A stretch of DNA of 64,000 nt from Glycocaulis sp051859565 (GTDB lineage: Bacteria; Pseudomonadota; Alphaproteobacteria; Caulobacterales; Maricaulaceae). This document shows positions 16,560 to 24,946 of this stretch, piece after piece. Below the pieces are notes generated by a model. It made no database searches, was not told the DNA's origin, and worked only from the letters and a program-made list of their open reading frames with translations. Both the position numbers and the translations under genes were made by a program. Position 1 is the stretch's first letter; each line of letters starts with the position of its first letter. Where the stretch lies: contig NZ_JBHYFK010000005.1 in the NCBI RefSeq assembly GCF_051859565.1, positions 124,001-188,000 on the forward strand, in the 5' to 3' direction.

Positions 16560-17204
16560 CTATATCCCGTTAAGTGCGATCAGGCCGGAGCCGCGAAGGC
16601 CGGTAATGACAAACTCTACCGCCAGCGCAGCCAGGATGATCCCCATGATGCGGATGGAGACGGTGCGCGCGCTGTGTGAGACCATCCGGTCAAGGAAGGG
16701 CGCGACCAGCAGGGCGGCCAGCAGCAGGCCGACCACGATCAGCACAACGGCTGCGAACATCCCCATCTTCACCGGGCTGGTGGAAGCCTGCTCGGAGAAA
16801 ATGATCAGCGTGGTGATCGTGCCGGGGCCGACCGTCATCGGGATGGTGAAGGGGTAGATGGCAGGGTTGTCGATATTTTCCTGCGAGGCGCGCTCGCGCT
16901 CGGTGCCGGCACTGGAGGTGTGGCGCGAGCCGGAGATCATCGTCAGCGCGATGGTGAAGAGCAGTATGCCGCCGGCAATGCGGAAGCTGTCGATGGCAAT
17001 GCCAAAGAGGCCAAGCACGAACTTGCCGGCAATAGCGATGGCGAAACAGGCGATCACCGTGGCAATCGCTGCCTGAATGGCCATTTTGCGCTGTGCCTGC
17101 GGGGTGTTTCCAGCCGTCAGGGACAGAAAGACCGGCATGGCGGCAAGCGGGTTTATCATCGCGAAAAGCGCGGCGATAAACCGGCTGAAGAATTCGATTT
17201 CCAT
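16560..17204 (-). CDS. MarC family integral membrane protein
   Basis: A 214-residue membrane protein of the MarC/UPF0056 family. It starts MEIEFFSRFIAALFAMINPLAAMPVFL, characteristic of the family, with NPL at the end of the first helix; PFTIPMTVGPGTITTLI is the second conserved block. Six hydrophobic segments are visible. The family's role is not established; early reports of multiple-antibiotic resistance were not upheld. Length is normal. It converges on lysAC with 8 bp between stops and has no functional partner here. Confidence 0.92.
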   Translation of the reverse strand: MEIEFFSRFIAALFAMINPLAAMPVFLSLTAGNTPQAQRKMAIQAAIATVIACFAIAIAGKFVLGLFGIAIDSFRIAGGILLFTIALTMISGSRHTSSAGTERERASQENIDNPAIYPFTIPMTVGPGTITTLIIFSEQASTSPVKMGMFAAVVLIVVGLLLAALLVAPFLDRMVSHSARTVSIRIMGIILAALAVEFVITGLRGSGLIALNGI

Positions 17205-17399
17205 GGCCCTGGCGGCGTCCCTGACTGGGGGTGTTCCAATGCGCCTGCCACTACGCGCTCACGCCGGTCCATGCAAGGACAGCCTCACCATCATCACCGC
17301 ATTGCCGCTATGTGAAAAAGCGGGAGGAGGGGCTGCTGGCAGATTGCCGGGGCGGTCAGCCACGGTTATTCGGTAACGCCAAGCAACAAGGCTCAGCCC

Positions 17400-18182
17400 A
17401 TGCAAACTGACCCGATCCGCCTGGAGGTGCGCGGCACGACCGCCCACCTCATCCTCAACCGGCCAGACAAGCGCAATGCGCTCAATGGGGCGATGTGGGG
17501 CTCGATCCCCGTCCTGCTGGAGCGGGCGCTCACTCATCACGATGTCCGTCTTCTCGTCGTCAGCGGTACGGGCGGAAGCTTCGCGGCCGGGGCAGACATC
17601 TCCGAGTTTGAAGAGGTTTACGCCACGCCGGAGCGGGCAGAAGCCTATTCGCGCAGCATCGCGAAGGCGCTGGACACTCTGGCCGCCTTTCCACGTCCCA
17701 CCCTTGCCATGATCGAGGGCGCCTGTGTGGGCGGCGGATGCGGTCTGGCACTCGCCTGTGACCTGCGGTTCGCCGCCGAAGGCTCGCGCTTTGGCATCAC
17801 GCCGGGCAAGCTGGGGCTGGTCTACACACTCAATGACACCGCACGCCTGATCCGCGCAGTCGGTGTGCCGGTGGCCAAGGATATGTTGTTCTCAGGGCGG
17901 CTTCTGGATGCCGGGGAGGCGCTCTCAATTGGCCTTATCAACCGTCTGGTGCCGGCGGACAGGCTCAGCGGGGAAGTAGAGGCCTATGCCAGCCTGCTCA
18001 AGGCCACATCACCCAACTCGGCAAAAATCACCAAACAACTCATCGCGCTCGTCGAAGCCGGTCAGGCTGAGGACGACGACGCGACGCGCGCGCTCTTCCT
18101 GGAGGCGTTCTCAAGCGCCGATTTTCAGGAAGGCTACCGGGCCTTTCTGGAAAAGCGTACGCCGGAATTTGGCAAGGGGTAG
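17400..18182 (+). CDS. Enoyl-CoA hydratase/isomerase-fold protein lacking the hydratase glutamates
   Basis: A 260-residue crotonase-fold protein: DKRNALNGAMW, oxyanion-hole segment GGSFAAGADISEFEE, IEGACVGGGCGLALACDLRFAA and a C-terminal GYRAFLEKRTPEF. Aligned by eye with rat mitochondrial enoyl-CoA hydratase, the position of Glu144 (GGGCELAM) is Gly, and that of Glu164 (GQPEILLG) is Pro or Gly (ITPGKLG). Both catalytic acids of the hydratase are therefore missing, so it may be an isomerase, hydrolase or other crotonase activity. It precedes an SDR and a thiolase on the same strand, which supports a role in acyl-CoA turnover. The 147-bp gap to the SDR suggests a separate promoter there. Confidence 0.85.
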   Translation: MQTDPIRLEVRGTTAHLILNRPDKRNALNGAMWGSIPVLLERALTHHDVRLLVVSGTGGSFAAGADISEFEEVYATPERAEAYSRSIAKALDTLAAFPRPTLAMIEGACVGGGCGLALACDLRFAAEGSRFGITPGKLGLVYTLNDTARLIRAVGVPVAKDMLFSGRLLDAGEALSIGLINRLVPADRLSGEVEAYASLLKATSPNSAKITKQLIALVEAGQAEDDDATRALFLEAFSSADFQEGYRAFLEKRTPEFGKG

Positions 18183-18204
18183 GGGAGGGGGCTTCCCTTC
18201 CCTG

Positions 18205-18218
18205 TTGCATTGCAGCAA
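18205..18218. promoter_or_regulatory. TGC-rich imperfect palindrome upstream of the SDR
   Basis: TTGCATTGCAGCAA lies 112 bp before the SDR start. It is TTGC...GCAA with an inner TGCA and resembles the TGC-rich operators reported for the polyhydroxyalkanoate regulator PhaR in alphaproteobacteria. The assignment is tentative; no PhaR gene is in the window. Confidence 0.3.
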
Positions 18219-18329
18219 GAAAAGCGCTTCGCTTCGCCGGAGAAAAAAGGCGGGGTACACCTGCCGCAAAATAACCGCTCCGGTGTTACCGGAGCCAAAG
18301 CTGCAAATACAATCAGGGGAACACGTAAT

Positions 18330-19253
18330 ATGAGCGATATCCGGTTTGACGGCCGTGTGGCCATTATCACGGGCGCCGGGGCAGGGCTTGGCCGCTCTCA
18401 CGCGCTGGCGCTGGCCGCGCGCGGGGCAAAAGTCGTGGTCAATGATCTGGGCGGCGCGGTCGATGGCACGGGCGGCTCGATCAGCGCGGCGCAAGCCGTC
18501 GTCAACGAGATCGAGGCTGCGGGCGGCGAGGCCATCGCGCACGGTGCGAATGTCACCAAGGCCGATGAAGTCGCCGACATGGTCGACAGCACCATGAAGA
18601 AATGGGGCCGGGTCGACATCCTGGTGAACAATGCCGGCATTCTGCGTGACAAGAGCTTCGCCAAGATGAGCCTGGAGGATTTCCGGGCAGTTCTCGATGT
18701 CCACGTCATGGGCGCGGCGACCTGCACCAAGGCGGTATGGGAGATCATGCGTGAGGCCAATTATGGCCGCGTGGTGATGACCAGTTCGTCGTCGGGCATT
18801 TACGGCAATTTCGGCCAGTCCAACTATGGCGCGGCGAAGATGGGCCTGGTTGGCTTCATGAACGTGCTGCATCTGGAAGGGGCGAAGAACAATATCCGCG
18901 TCAACGCGCTCTCGCCCACCGCGCGCACCCGCATGACCGAGGGTCTGATCCCGGAAGAGGCGCTCAAGCTGATGACGGTGGAGAGTGTCACGGCGGGTCT
19001 GGTCTATCTCGTCAGCGAAGACGCGCCGAGCCGCACGGTGCTGTGCGCCGGGGCTGGCGGGTATGCCGCCACGCGCATCTACGAGACAGACGGCATCTTC
19101 CTGCCGCCTGCTGAGCAGACGCCGGAAAATGTCGCAAAGCATTTTGCGCAAATCCTCGACCCGAAAGGTCAGGAGCCCTATGAACAGGGCGGACAGCAGA
19201 CCATGAAATTCATTGCCAAGGCGGCTGAAGCTGCCGGCGTAAAGCTCGGCTAG
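18330..19253 (+). CDS. SDR-family 3-hydroxyacyl-CoA dehydrogenase-like protein
   Basis: A 307-residue short-chain dehydrogenase. It has the NAD(P) site TGAGAGLGRSHALALAARG, VVNDLGGAVDGTG, NNAGILRDKSF, and the catalytic set SSSSGIYGNFGQSNYGAAKMG (Ser, Tyr, Lys). The pattern VVNDLGG...G and the PTARTRMTEGLIPEE segment are those of the dehydrogenase unit of peroxisomal multifunctional enzyme type 2, which oxidises 3-hydroxyacyl-CoA. A C-terminal extension of about 50 residues follows the Rossmann core. AGGGGA stands 9 nt before the ATG at 18330. Only 27 bp separate it from the thiolase, so the two are probably co-expressed and do consecutive beta-oxidation steps. Confidence 0.88.
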   Translation: MSDIRFDGRVAIITGAGAGLGRSHALALAARGAKVVVNDLGGAVDGTGGSISAAQAVVNEIEAAGGEAIAHGANVTKADEVADMVDSTMKKWGRVDILVNNAGILRDKSFAKMSLEDFRAVLDVHVMGAATCTKAVWEIMREANYGRVVMTSSSSGIYGNFGQSNYGAAKMGLVGFMNVLHLEGAKNNIRVNALSPTARTRMTEGLIPEEALKLMTVESVTAGLVYLVSEDAPSRTVLCAGAGGYAATRIYETDGIFLPPAEQTPENVAKHFAQILDPKGQEPYEQGGQQTMKFIAKAAEAAGVKLG

Positions 19254-19280
19254 ACCGACGCGATCCGGAGGAGACATATC

Positions 19281-20483
19281 ATGCGTGAAGCCGTCATCGT
19301 ATCGACTGCGCGTACACCCATTGGCCGCGCCTATCGCGGCGCGTTCAACAATACACAGGCCCAGGAGCTGGGCGGCCATGTCATCGCCGAGGCGGTGAAG
19401 CGTTCCGGCGTCGATCCGAAGGAAGTCGACGATGTGGTGATGGGCGCTGCCATGCAGCAGGGCTCCACCTTCCAGAACACGGCGCGCCAGTGCCTCATCC
19501 GCGGCGGGCTGCCCACGACCGTCTCCGGCCAGACGGTGGACCGTCAGTGCGCCTCCGGCCTGATGGCGATCTCGATGGCCGCCAAGCAGATCATTTCTGA
19601 CGGCATGACGGTCACGGTTGGCGGTGGTCTGGAATCCATTTCGCTGGTCCAAAACGAGCACATGAACATCCACCGCGCGTTTGATCCGTGGATCAACGAA
19701 CACCGCCCTGATCTCTACATGTCCATGCTGGAAACCGCCGAGATCGTGGCCGAGCGCTACAACATCTCCCGCGATGCGCAGGACGAATACGCGCTCCAGT
19801 CCCAGCAGCGCACCGCCGCCGCGCAAGCCGCTGGCAAGTTCGATGACGAGATCGTGCCGCTCGCTTCCAAAATGGGCGTGATGGACAAGGCCACGGGCCA
19901 GATTTCCATCGTCGACACCAAGCTGGAGAAGGACGAGGGCAATCGCGCCGACACCACGTTGGAAGGGCTGCAGGGCCTGCGCACCGTTCACGCGAACGGC
20001 CAGAAGGTGAAGGAAGGCAAGTTCATCACCGCCGGTAACGCCTCCCAGCTGTCCGATGGCGCATCGGCCAGCGTGCTGATGGAAGCGAAAGAAGCCGAGC
20101 GCCGGGGCCTCACCCCCCTCGGTGCCTATCGCGGTATCGCGGTGGCAGGTCTTGATCCGGACGAGATGGGCATTGGCCCGGTCTATGCCGTGCCGAAACT
20201 CCTGAAAGCCAACGGGCTGAAGATGGACGATATCGGCCTGTGGGAGCTCAATGAGGCTTTCGCGGTGCAGGTGCTCTATTGCCGCGACAAGCTGGGCATC
20301 CCGAATGACCGGCTGAACGTCAATGGTGGGGCCATCTCCATCGGCCACCCCTATGGCATGAGCGGTGCGCGCATGACCGGCCACGCGCTGATCGAGGGCA
20401 AGCGCCGCGGTGCCAAATACGTTGTCGTCACCATGTGTGTGGGCGGCGGCATGGGCGCAGCGGGCCTGTTCGAGGTATACTAG
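19281..20483 (+). CDS. Acetyl-CoA C-acyltransferase (thiolase)
   Basis: A 400-residue thiolase. Catalytic Cys90 is in VDRQCASGLMAI, the His is in GGAISIGHPYGMSGAR and the second Cys in VTMCVGGGMGAAGLFE, so all three active-site residues are present. It would cleave 3-ketoacyl-CoA with CoA (or run in reverse) in the cytoplasm. GGAGGAG stands before the ATG. With the SDR just upstream it forms the last two steps of a beta-oxidation-type cycle. Degradative thiolase is more likely than a PhaA-type biosynthetic enzyme, but motifs do not settle this. Confidence 0.93.
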   Translation: MREAVIVSTARTPIGRAYRGAFNNTQAQELGGHVIAEAVKRSGVDPKEVDDVVMGAAMQQGSTFQNTARQCLIRGGLPTTVSGQTVDRQCASGLMAISMAAKQIISDGMTVTVGGGLESISLVQNEHMNIHRAFDPWINEHRPDLYMSMLETAEIVAERYNISRDAQDEYALQSQQRTAAAQAAGKFDDEIVPLASKMGVMDKATGQISIVDTKLEKDEGNRADTTLEGLQGLRTVHANGQKVKEGKFITAGNASQLSDGASASVLMEAKEAERRGLTPLGAYRGIAVAGLDPDEMGIGPVYAVPKLLKANGLKMDDIGLWELNEAFAVQVLYCRDKLGIPNDRLNVNGGAISIGHPYGMSGARMTGHALIEGKRRGAKYVVVTMCVGGGMGAAGLFEVY

Positions 20484-20510
20484 CCCATCGGCAAACACGG
20501 GGAGGGGCGC

Positions 20511-21365
20511 ATGCGGTTCATTTCGGCATTTGCAGGTACGTTGTGCCTGCTGGCGGGCCTGTCCGCCTGCGCTCCTACCACTTCCGGCGGCCTGCAAAGC
20601 GCATTTTCACCCATCCAGCCTGGTTCGGACTTCTCCCCGCGCCAGCCATCACGCCCCGAACTCTCCGGCTATATCGCTGAAGGGCCGGGCTTCATGCTCG
20701 AGATGCTGTTCGACGAAGCCCCCGATGGCGGGGTGGAGATCGATACCATCATTGATACTGGCGCGGCCGCGCTTCTGATGCCCCGCCTGACCATGGCAGA
20801 GTCCTGGCTGGCAGATGGGGCGCAACGCTATGAAGGGCGGCTGGACCGACATGGCGAGGTTACGCTGACGCTGGAAGCAGGCCCGTGCGCCATCGGCGAT
20901 ATCCGCTATGGGCTGTTTGCCAGCCTGCAGGCAGGCGGACGCGCCTATGAGGGATGTGCGCGCGAAACCGGCCCGCATGTGCGCTGGACGCACGAGATCG
21001 GCGAGTTCCTGCCCGCTATCGAGGCGTGCCGCGCAGACAGCGCCGTATCCGCCCTTGCTCATGTGCGCGGGGCAGGCGAGCGCCGGGTGAGCCTTGCCTA
21101 CCGCGATGGCGACAGCCAGATCGTGCGCTTTGAATATCCGGGCAATGGCCGGTTTGACTGCACCTACGCGCATGAAGCGGTGCGCTGGCGCGCGGTTTCC
21201 GACCTCGAACCGGCCCTGCCCGGCGAACGTGATCCCTATTTCCTGCCGGGCCGGATGCCCGCTGGCAATGAAGGATGCTATCTCTACGAACGTGTCCGTG
21301 ATGCACGCGGCGAGACGCTGGGCGCGCTCGCCCACGATGCGTGTGCTGTCACGCCCGTCGGTTGA
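20511..21365 (+). CDS. Putative lipoprotein with a COG3650-like domain
   Basis: A 284-residue exported protein. A signal peptide ends in the lipobox LSAC (Cys20). The segment RYEGRLDRHGEVTLTLEAGPC followed by YGLFASLQAGGRAYEGCARE resembles the COG3650/META-like periplasmic domain, whose pattern is TLTL..GPCsdgmsd.Y...A.v...G..y.GCA. A second half with EACRADSAV, FDCTYAHEAVRW and NEGCYLYERV looks like a linked domain of the same type seen in related proteins. Function is unknown; membrane-attached and periplasmic by inference. GGAGGGG stands before the ATG. It follows the thiolase by 27 bp but is unlikely to be metabolically related. Confidence 0.65.
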   Translation: MRFISAFAGTLCLLAGLSACAPTTSGGLQSAFSPIQPGSDFSPRQPSRPELSGYIAEGPGFMLEMLFDEAPDGGVEIDTIIDTGAAALLMPRLTMAESWLADGAQRYEGRLDRHGEVTLTLEAGPCAIGDIRYGLFASLQAGGRAYEGCARETGPHVRWTHEIGEFLPAIEACRADSAVSALAHVRGAGERRVSLAYRDGDSQIVRFEYPGNGRFDCTYAHEAVRWRAVSDLEPALPGERDPYFLPGRMPAGNEGCYLYERVRDARGETLGALAHDACAVTPVG

Positions 21366-21406
21366 ACGCTCGCGCTGATTGACCGACTCACGCCATTTTA
21401 CTTTCC

Positions 21407-22234
21407 ATGGTGATGCTGGCCCTTGCCCTTTTCGCGCTGACACAGGCTGAGCCGGAGCAGGCCGGCCTCGCTGACGCGTGGCTTGTCAGTGCTGGTGAAG
21501 GCTCGGCAGACCTCTGGCTGGCTCTTGAGGGGCAGCCTCTGGCCATGAATTCTGCCGCGGCAGATGATGGCGCGCTGGAGTTGACGCTGCACGGCTTTGC
21601 CTGCGCTAGCCGCGAAATCCTTCCCCCTGCCGGACGCCCCGTAAGCCGCCTGAACATGGCAGCCAACGGGCAAGGCGACTGTATCATCCGGTTGGAAGGA
21701 CAGTGGAGCGCCGCGCAGGCCTTTCTCGGTGAGGGCGGCATTCTGGTGTCGCTTGACGGTGTGGCGTTCAGCCCTGTCCCCCTCAGCCCGGTTGCCGGCG
21801 CGGCCCGAACGGCTCCTGACACGAGTGTGGCAGCGTCGCCCGCTACTGAAGGTACGCCGGAAACGGCGCAAGGCACGGCCAGTGCCCCCAATACGCCCGC
21901 CACGTCTCCGGCGGTGGTGACGGCGGCGGGCGGCGCGTGTGAGCAGAGCGCGGCGCGGCTGGACGACACCCCCTGGGATCTTGCGGCCATGTCCGGTCAC
22001 GGTGATTGTCTGGCCGCTTCCGGCAGAACGGCCGATGCTGAAACGCTCTACGAGCGTGTGCTGGCCTTCGAGCCGGGCCATTATGGCGCGGCGCTGGGGC
22101 TGGCCCGCCTGCGTGCTGCGCAAGGTGATACCGCTGCCGCTGCCGCCTTGTTCCAGACAGCAGCCGATAGTGCCCGCACAGACGGCGAAGCACTGGCCGC
22201 GCGCAGCGCCGCGCAAAGCCTCGAAGAACGCTAG
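21407..22234 (+). CDS. Exported protein with C-terminal TPR-like repeats
   Basis: A 275-residue protein with a short hydrophobic start (MVMLALALFALTQA) that probably acts as a signal peptide. Residues about 125-180 are a low-complexity Ala/Thr/Pro linker. The C-terminal 90 residues have TPR-like helices: GDCLAASGRTADAETLYERVLAFEPGHY, cut here by family spacing, then GLARLRAAQGDTAAAAALFQTA. An N-terminal region with two cysteines (FACASRE and GQGDCIIRL) has no match I know. It lies 41 bp after the lipoprotein gene and may be in the same transcript. Function unknown; a periplasmic scaffold is a guess. Confidence 0.6.
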   Translation: MVMLALALFALTQAEPEQAGLADAWLVSAGEGSADLWLALEGQPLAMNSAAADDGALELTLHGFACASREILPPAGRPVSRLNMAANGQGDCIIRLEGQWSAAQAFLGEGGILVSLDGVAFSPVPLSPVAGAARTAPDTSVAASPATEGTPETAQGTASAPNTPATSPAVVTAAGGACEQSAARLDDTPWDLAAMSGHGDCLAASGRTADAETLYERVLAFEPGHYGAALGLARLRAAQGDTAAAAALFQTAADSARTDGEALAARSAAQSLEER

Positions 22235-22376
22235 CCCAGGGCAGCGCCGTTTTTGTCTGAGCGGTTAAACTGACAGAAACCCCTTCCTGCTAGAACACGT
22301 CCTGCCGGGCACAGACCTGGCTGGGTGTTCATCAAAAGCCGCATCCAAGCGGCTCACTAACGGGTTGGGTGAAATC

Positions 22377-22709
22377 ATGAAAATCGTGAAATCTGTATGC
22401 ATGGCTGCTGTACTGGCGTCGGGTCTGTTTGTTGCTCCCGCACTGGCAATGAACGAGCGTGAGACCGTCAATGTGGTGGCTCCCGAATATCCGCGTGGTG
22501 CCGAGCGCCGCAATCTCGAGGGCGCAGTTTCGGTTCGCTACAACGTCACGCCGGAGGGGGCTGTTGCCGATGTCGAAATCGTGCAGGCCACGCCGGCCGG
22601 CGTCTTCGACCGCGCTGTGCTGCGCGCGCTTGAGCAATGGCAGTATGCGCCCGCTGACGAGACGACCGAGGGCGTGGAGCAGGTCTTTAACTTTGCGTTT
22701 GCAGGCTAG
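22377..22709 (+). CDS. Periplasmic stand-alone TonB C-terminal domain protein
   Basis: A 110-residue protein: signal peptide MKIVKSVCMAAVLASGLFVAPALA, written here as two parts of under 20 residues when read around Ala24, followed by a TonB C-terminal fold (VVAPEYPRGAERRNLEGAV, VRYNVTPEGAVADVEIVQA, FDRAVLRALEQWQYAPAD). Full TonB proteins keep a transmembrane anchor and proline-rich spacer; neither is present. It might be a free periplasmic partner for TonB-dependent receptors or an unrelated use of the fold. Start at 22377 is chosen over an ATG 12 nt upstream because it begins the signal peptide. A strong terminator follows. Confidence 0.8.
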   Translation: MKIVKSVCMAAVLASGLFVAPALAMNERETVNVVAPEYPRGAERRNLEGAVSVRYNVTPEGAVADVEIVQATPAGVFDRAVLRALEQWQYAPADETTEGVEQVFNFAFAG

Positions 22710-22721
22710 CGCCTAAGACGA

Positions 22722-22757
22722 AAAGGCGGCGTCAGGGATGATTCCCGGCCGCCTTTA
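22722..22757 (+). terminator. Rho-independent terminator after the TonB-domain gene
   Basis: Perfect 9-bp stem AAAGGCGGC (22722-22730) / GCCGCCTTT (22748-22756), with T residues forming the tail. It separates the TonB-domain gene from the chemoreceptor. Confidence 0.75.
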
Positions 22758-22794
22758 TTCGCGCCTGCGGCGTTAACCTTAACGGGGGCTAAAA

Positions 22795-24831
22795 ATGAAG
22801 GTCAACTTTCACTCGGTGCAGACACGGCTGAACGGGGCTTTTGCCCTTGTAGCACTGGTGGGGGTTGCGGCGGCGCTGGCTGGTGTCATTGCCCTGCAGA
22901 GTACACGTAGCGCGCTGAGCGAAGTGGTGGACGAAGCGGCGCCGATGGCGGCGGCGGCGGGTGCGCTGGAGGCAGCCAGCAGTGCGATAACGGGCGAGCT
23001 GGCCGCGTTCGCGCGCTCGGTTGATACCGTCGATATGGCCGCATCCGAGGCGCGCCTTCGCACCCTTACCCAGCAGGCAGGCGATGCTGTCACCAGGCTC
23101 TCCCGGGCGGGGCTGGACAATGCCCGCACGGCCAGCCTTACCGAACTGCTTGATGATCTTGCGGCCGGCGTTGAAGCGGCGAATGCGCCGACGGCTGCCA
23201 ATCTTGATGCGCGCAATGCCCGCCTCGACGCTATTGCCGCGGCTATCAGCGAACGCGCCCGGGCTGTCTCCGCTCTGGAGGAAGCGCTTGAGAGCGCCGG
23301 TCAGGCCGAGCTTGAGACATTCTTGCGCCTCATCATCGATCTGAACCTGATACTGACCCAGTATGCCGAGCTGGATGGCGCCCTGTCGGCCGATGAAGTG
23401 GCCGACGTGGAGGCGCGCTACGAGCTCGCCATGGATGAGCTTCTCGTCAATCTCGCCATTCTGGGCGATGCAGCAACGCCTCAGATCACGCAGACCAGTG
23501 AGGCACTGATTTCGCGCGGCGAGGGCCCGCAAGGGGTGTTCGCGCTGCGTCGGACCGAAATCGCGTCCGAGATCGCGGCAGCGAACGCCGTGGAAGATGC
23601 GCGCGTCGCACACGCGATGCTGGCCGCCGATATCGAACAGGTTGTCGCCGATGCCAACGCGCTGGCCGAATCCGCCCGTTCCAACGGTTACAGCGCCGTT
23701 CTGTCGGGCCAGATCCTGCTCATCGTCATGGCGATCGGCGCAGTGGCCATCGCTGGCGTCATCGGCTGGGTCTACGTGAATGGCAATCTGCTGCGCCGGC
23801 TGACGCGTATTTCGCGCACCACCACCGCGCTCGCCTCAGGCGATACCGGACAGGCGCTTGACGATGAGGGCCAGGACGAGATTGCCGACATGGCGCGCGC
23901 CGTTGCCGTCCTGCGCGAGAACGAGATCGAGCGCTTGCGTCTGGCCAGCGAGAGTGAGGCTGAGCGCGCCGCGAGGGAACAGCGCACGAAGGCGATCGAG
24001 GCTCTGGTGCAGGAGTTTGAATCCACCTCCGGGCGTGCTCTCGAGGCTGTATCGCAGGCCGCCGGAGAGATGGAAATGGCGGCCAACGCGCTGACCGAAA
24101 GCTCGCACAGTGCGGCCGGTCAGACCGCCGAGGTCAACGAGGCCGGCGTGCTGGCCGCCCAGAATGTCGACACGGTTGCCGCGGCAGCCGAGGAAATGAC
24201 CTCCTCGATTGCCGAGATCGCCCAGCAGATCTCGCGCTCCTCCTCCATTGCGCGCAGCGCGGCAGATGAAGTCTCTGGTGCCAGCGCGGATGTGACCGCG
24301 CTTAGCGAGGCGGCGGGCCGGATTGATGGCGTCGTGCGCCTGATCAATGATATCGCGGAGAAGACCAATCTGCTGGCTCTCAACGCCACGATCGAGGCGG
24401 CGCGAGCGGGGGAGGCCGGCAAGGGCTTTGCGGTGGTGGCGTCCGAAGTGAAGACGCTCGCCGAGCAGACCGCGCGGGCAACCGGCTCCATCTCCGAACA
24501 GGTCAATGGCATTCAGAGTGCTACCGGCAAGGCCGTCAGCGCCATCACCGCCATCGGCACGGTCATCCGCGAGATGAACGAGATTTCCACCGCGATTGCG
24601 GCGGCGATGGAAGAACAGCGGGCCGCAGCCGAGGAGATCACCCGCTCCGCGCAGGAAGCGGCCGGCGGTGCGCGCCGGGTCTCGCAGGCCATTCAGGGCG
24701 TCGATGCTGCGGCGTCCGAAACCGGCCAGTGCGCCGCACAGGTCAACGAGGCCTCCCACGGGCTCACGCAGGAGGCAGGCACGCTGCGCACTGCGGTCGC
24801 CCGCTTCCTGGAAGGCGTTCGCGCGGCGTGA
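22795..24831 (+). CDS. Methyl-accepting chemotaxis protein
   Basis: A 678-residue transmembrane chemoreceptor. TM1 is about residues 11-34, then a mainly helical, Ala/Glu-rich periplasmic sensor of about 270 residues, TM2 near 305-330 (QILLIVMAIGAVAIAGVIGW), a HAMP linker, and the signalling hairpin with EKTNLLALNATIEAARAGE and GKGFAVVASEVKTLAEQT, the invariant CheA/CheW contact tip. The C-terminus (ARFLEGVRAA) lacks a CheR/CheB pentapeptide. The ligand is unknown. No che genes are nearby. Start at 22795 follows GGGGGCTAAAA. Confidence 0.95.
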   Translation: MKVNFHSVQTRLNGAFALVALVGVAAALAGVIALQSTRSALSEVVDEAAPMAAAAGALEAASSAITGELAAFARSVDTVDMAASEARLRTLTQQAGDAVTRLSRAGLDNARTASLTELLDDLAAGVEAANAPTAANLDARNARLDAIAAAISERARAVSALEEALESAGQAELETFLRLIIDLNLILTQYAELDGALSADEVADVEARYELAMDELLVNLAILGDAATPQITQTSEALISRGEGPQGVFALRRTEIASEIAAANAVEDARVAHAMLAADIEQVVADANALAESARSNGYSAVLSGQILLIVMAIGAVAIAGVIGWVYVNGNLLRRLTRISRTTTALASGDTGQALDDEGQDEIADMARAVAVLRENEIERLRLASESEAERAAREQRTKAIEALVQEFESTSGRALEAVSQAAGEMEMAANALTESSHSAAGQTAEVNEAGVLAAQNVDTVAAAAEEMTSSIAEIAQQISRSSSIARSAADEVSGASADVTALSEAAGRIDGVVRLINDIAEKTNLLALNATIEAARAGEAGKGFAVVASEVKTLAEQTARATGSISEQVNGIQSATGKAVSAITAIGTVIREMNEISTAIAAAMEEQRAAAEEITRSAQEAAGGARRVSQAIQGVDAAASETGQCAAQVNEASHGLTQEAGTLRTAVARFLEGVRAA

Positions 24832-24904
24832 TCTGAAGGGTGCTGAAAGCAGGTGAGTGCGCGCGCTTGCCTCTGCCCCGGCCTTTGCGTATATCCGCTG
24901 CCTC

Positions 24905-24929
24905 TGCCGTGAACCGCCGGTTCACGGCA
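24905..24929. other. Perfect hairpin just upstream of the tRNA gene
   Basis: TGCCGTGAACC (24905-24915), loop GCC, GGTTCACGGCA (24919-24929): an 11-bp perfect stem with a 3-nt loop. No T-run follows, so it is not a classical terminator. It ends 17 bp before the tRNA and may end the chemoreceptor transcript or act as a regulatory or cruciform element. Confidence 0.5.
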
Positions 24930-24946
24930 ACGGGTAGCCCCCTCGT

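Noticed and set aside
18111..20597. Very long open frame on the minus strand opposite the SDR and thiolase genes
   Set aside because: Its translation is rich in His, Arg, Ala and Gly with no domain, and the opposite strand encodes two clear enzymes with full motifs. GC-rich codon use produces such antisense frames.
20511..21365. IDTGA motif suggesting a retropepsin-like aspartic protease in the lipoprotein
   Set aside because: Only the first half-motif is seen, there is no matching hydrophobic-Gly partner segment, and the surrounding sequence fits a COG3650-like domain better.
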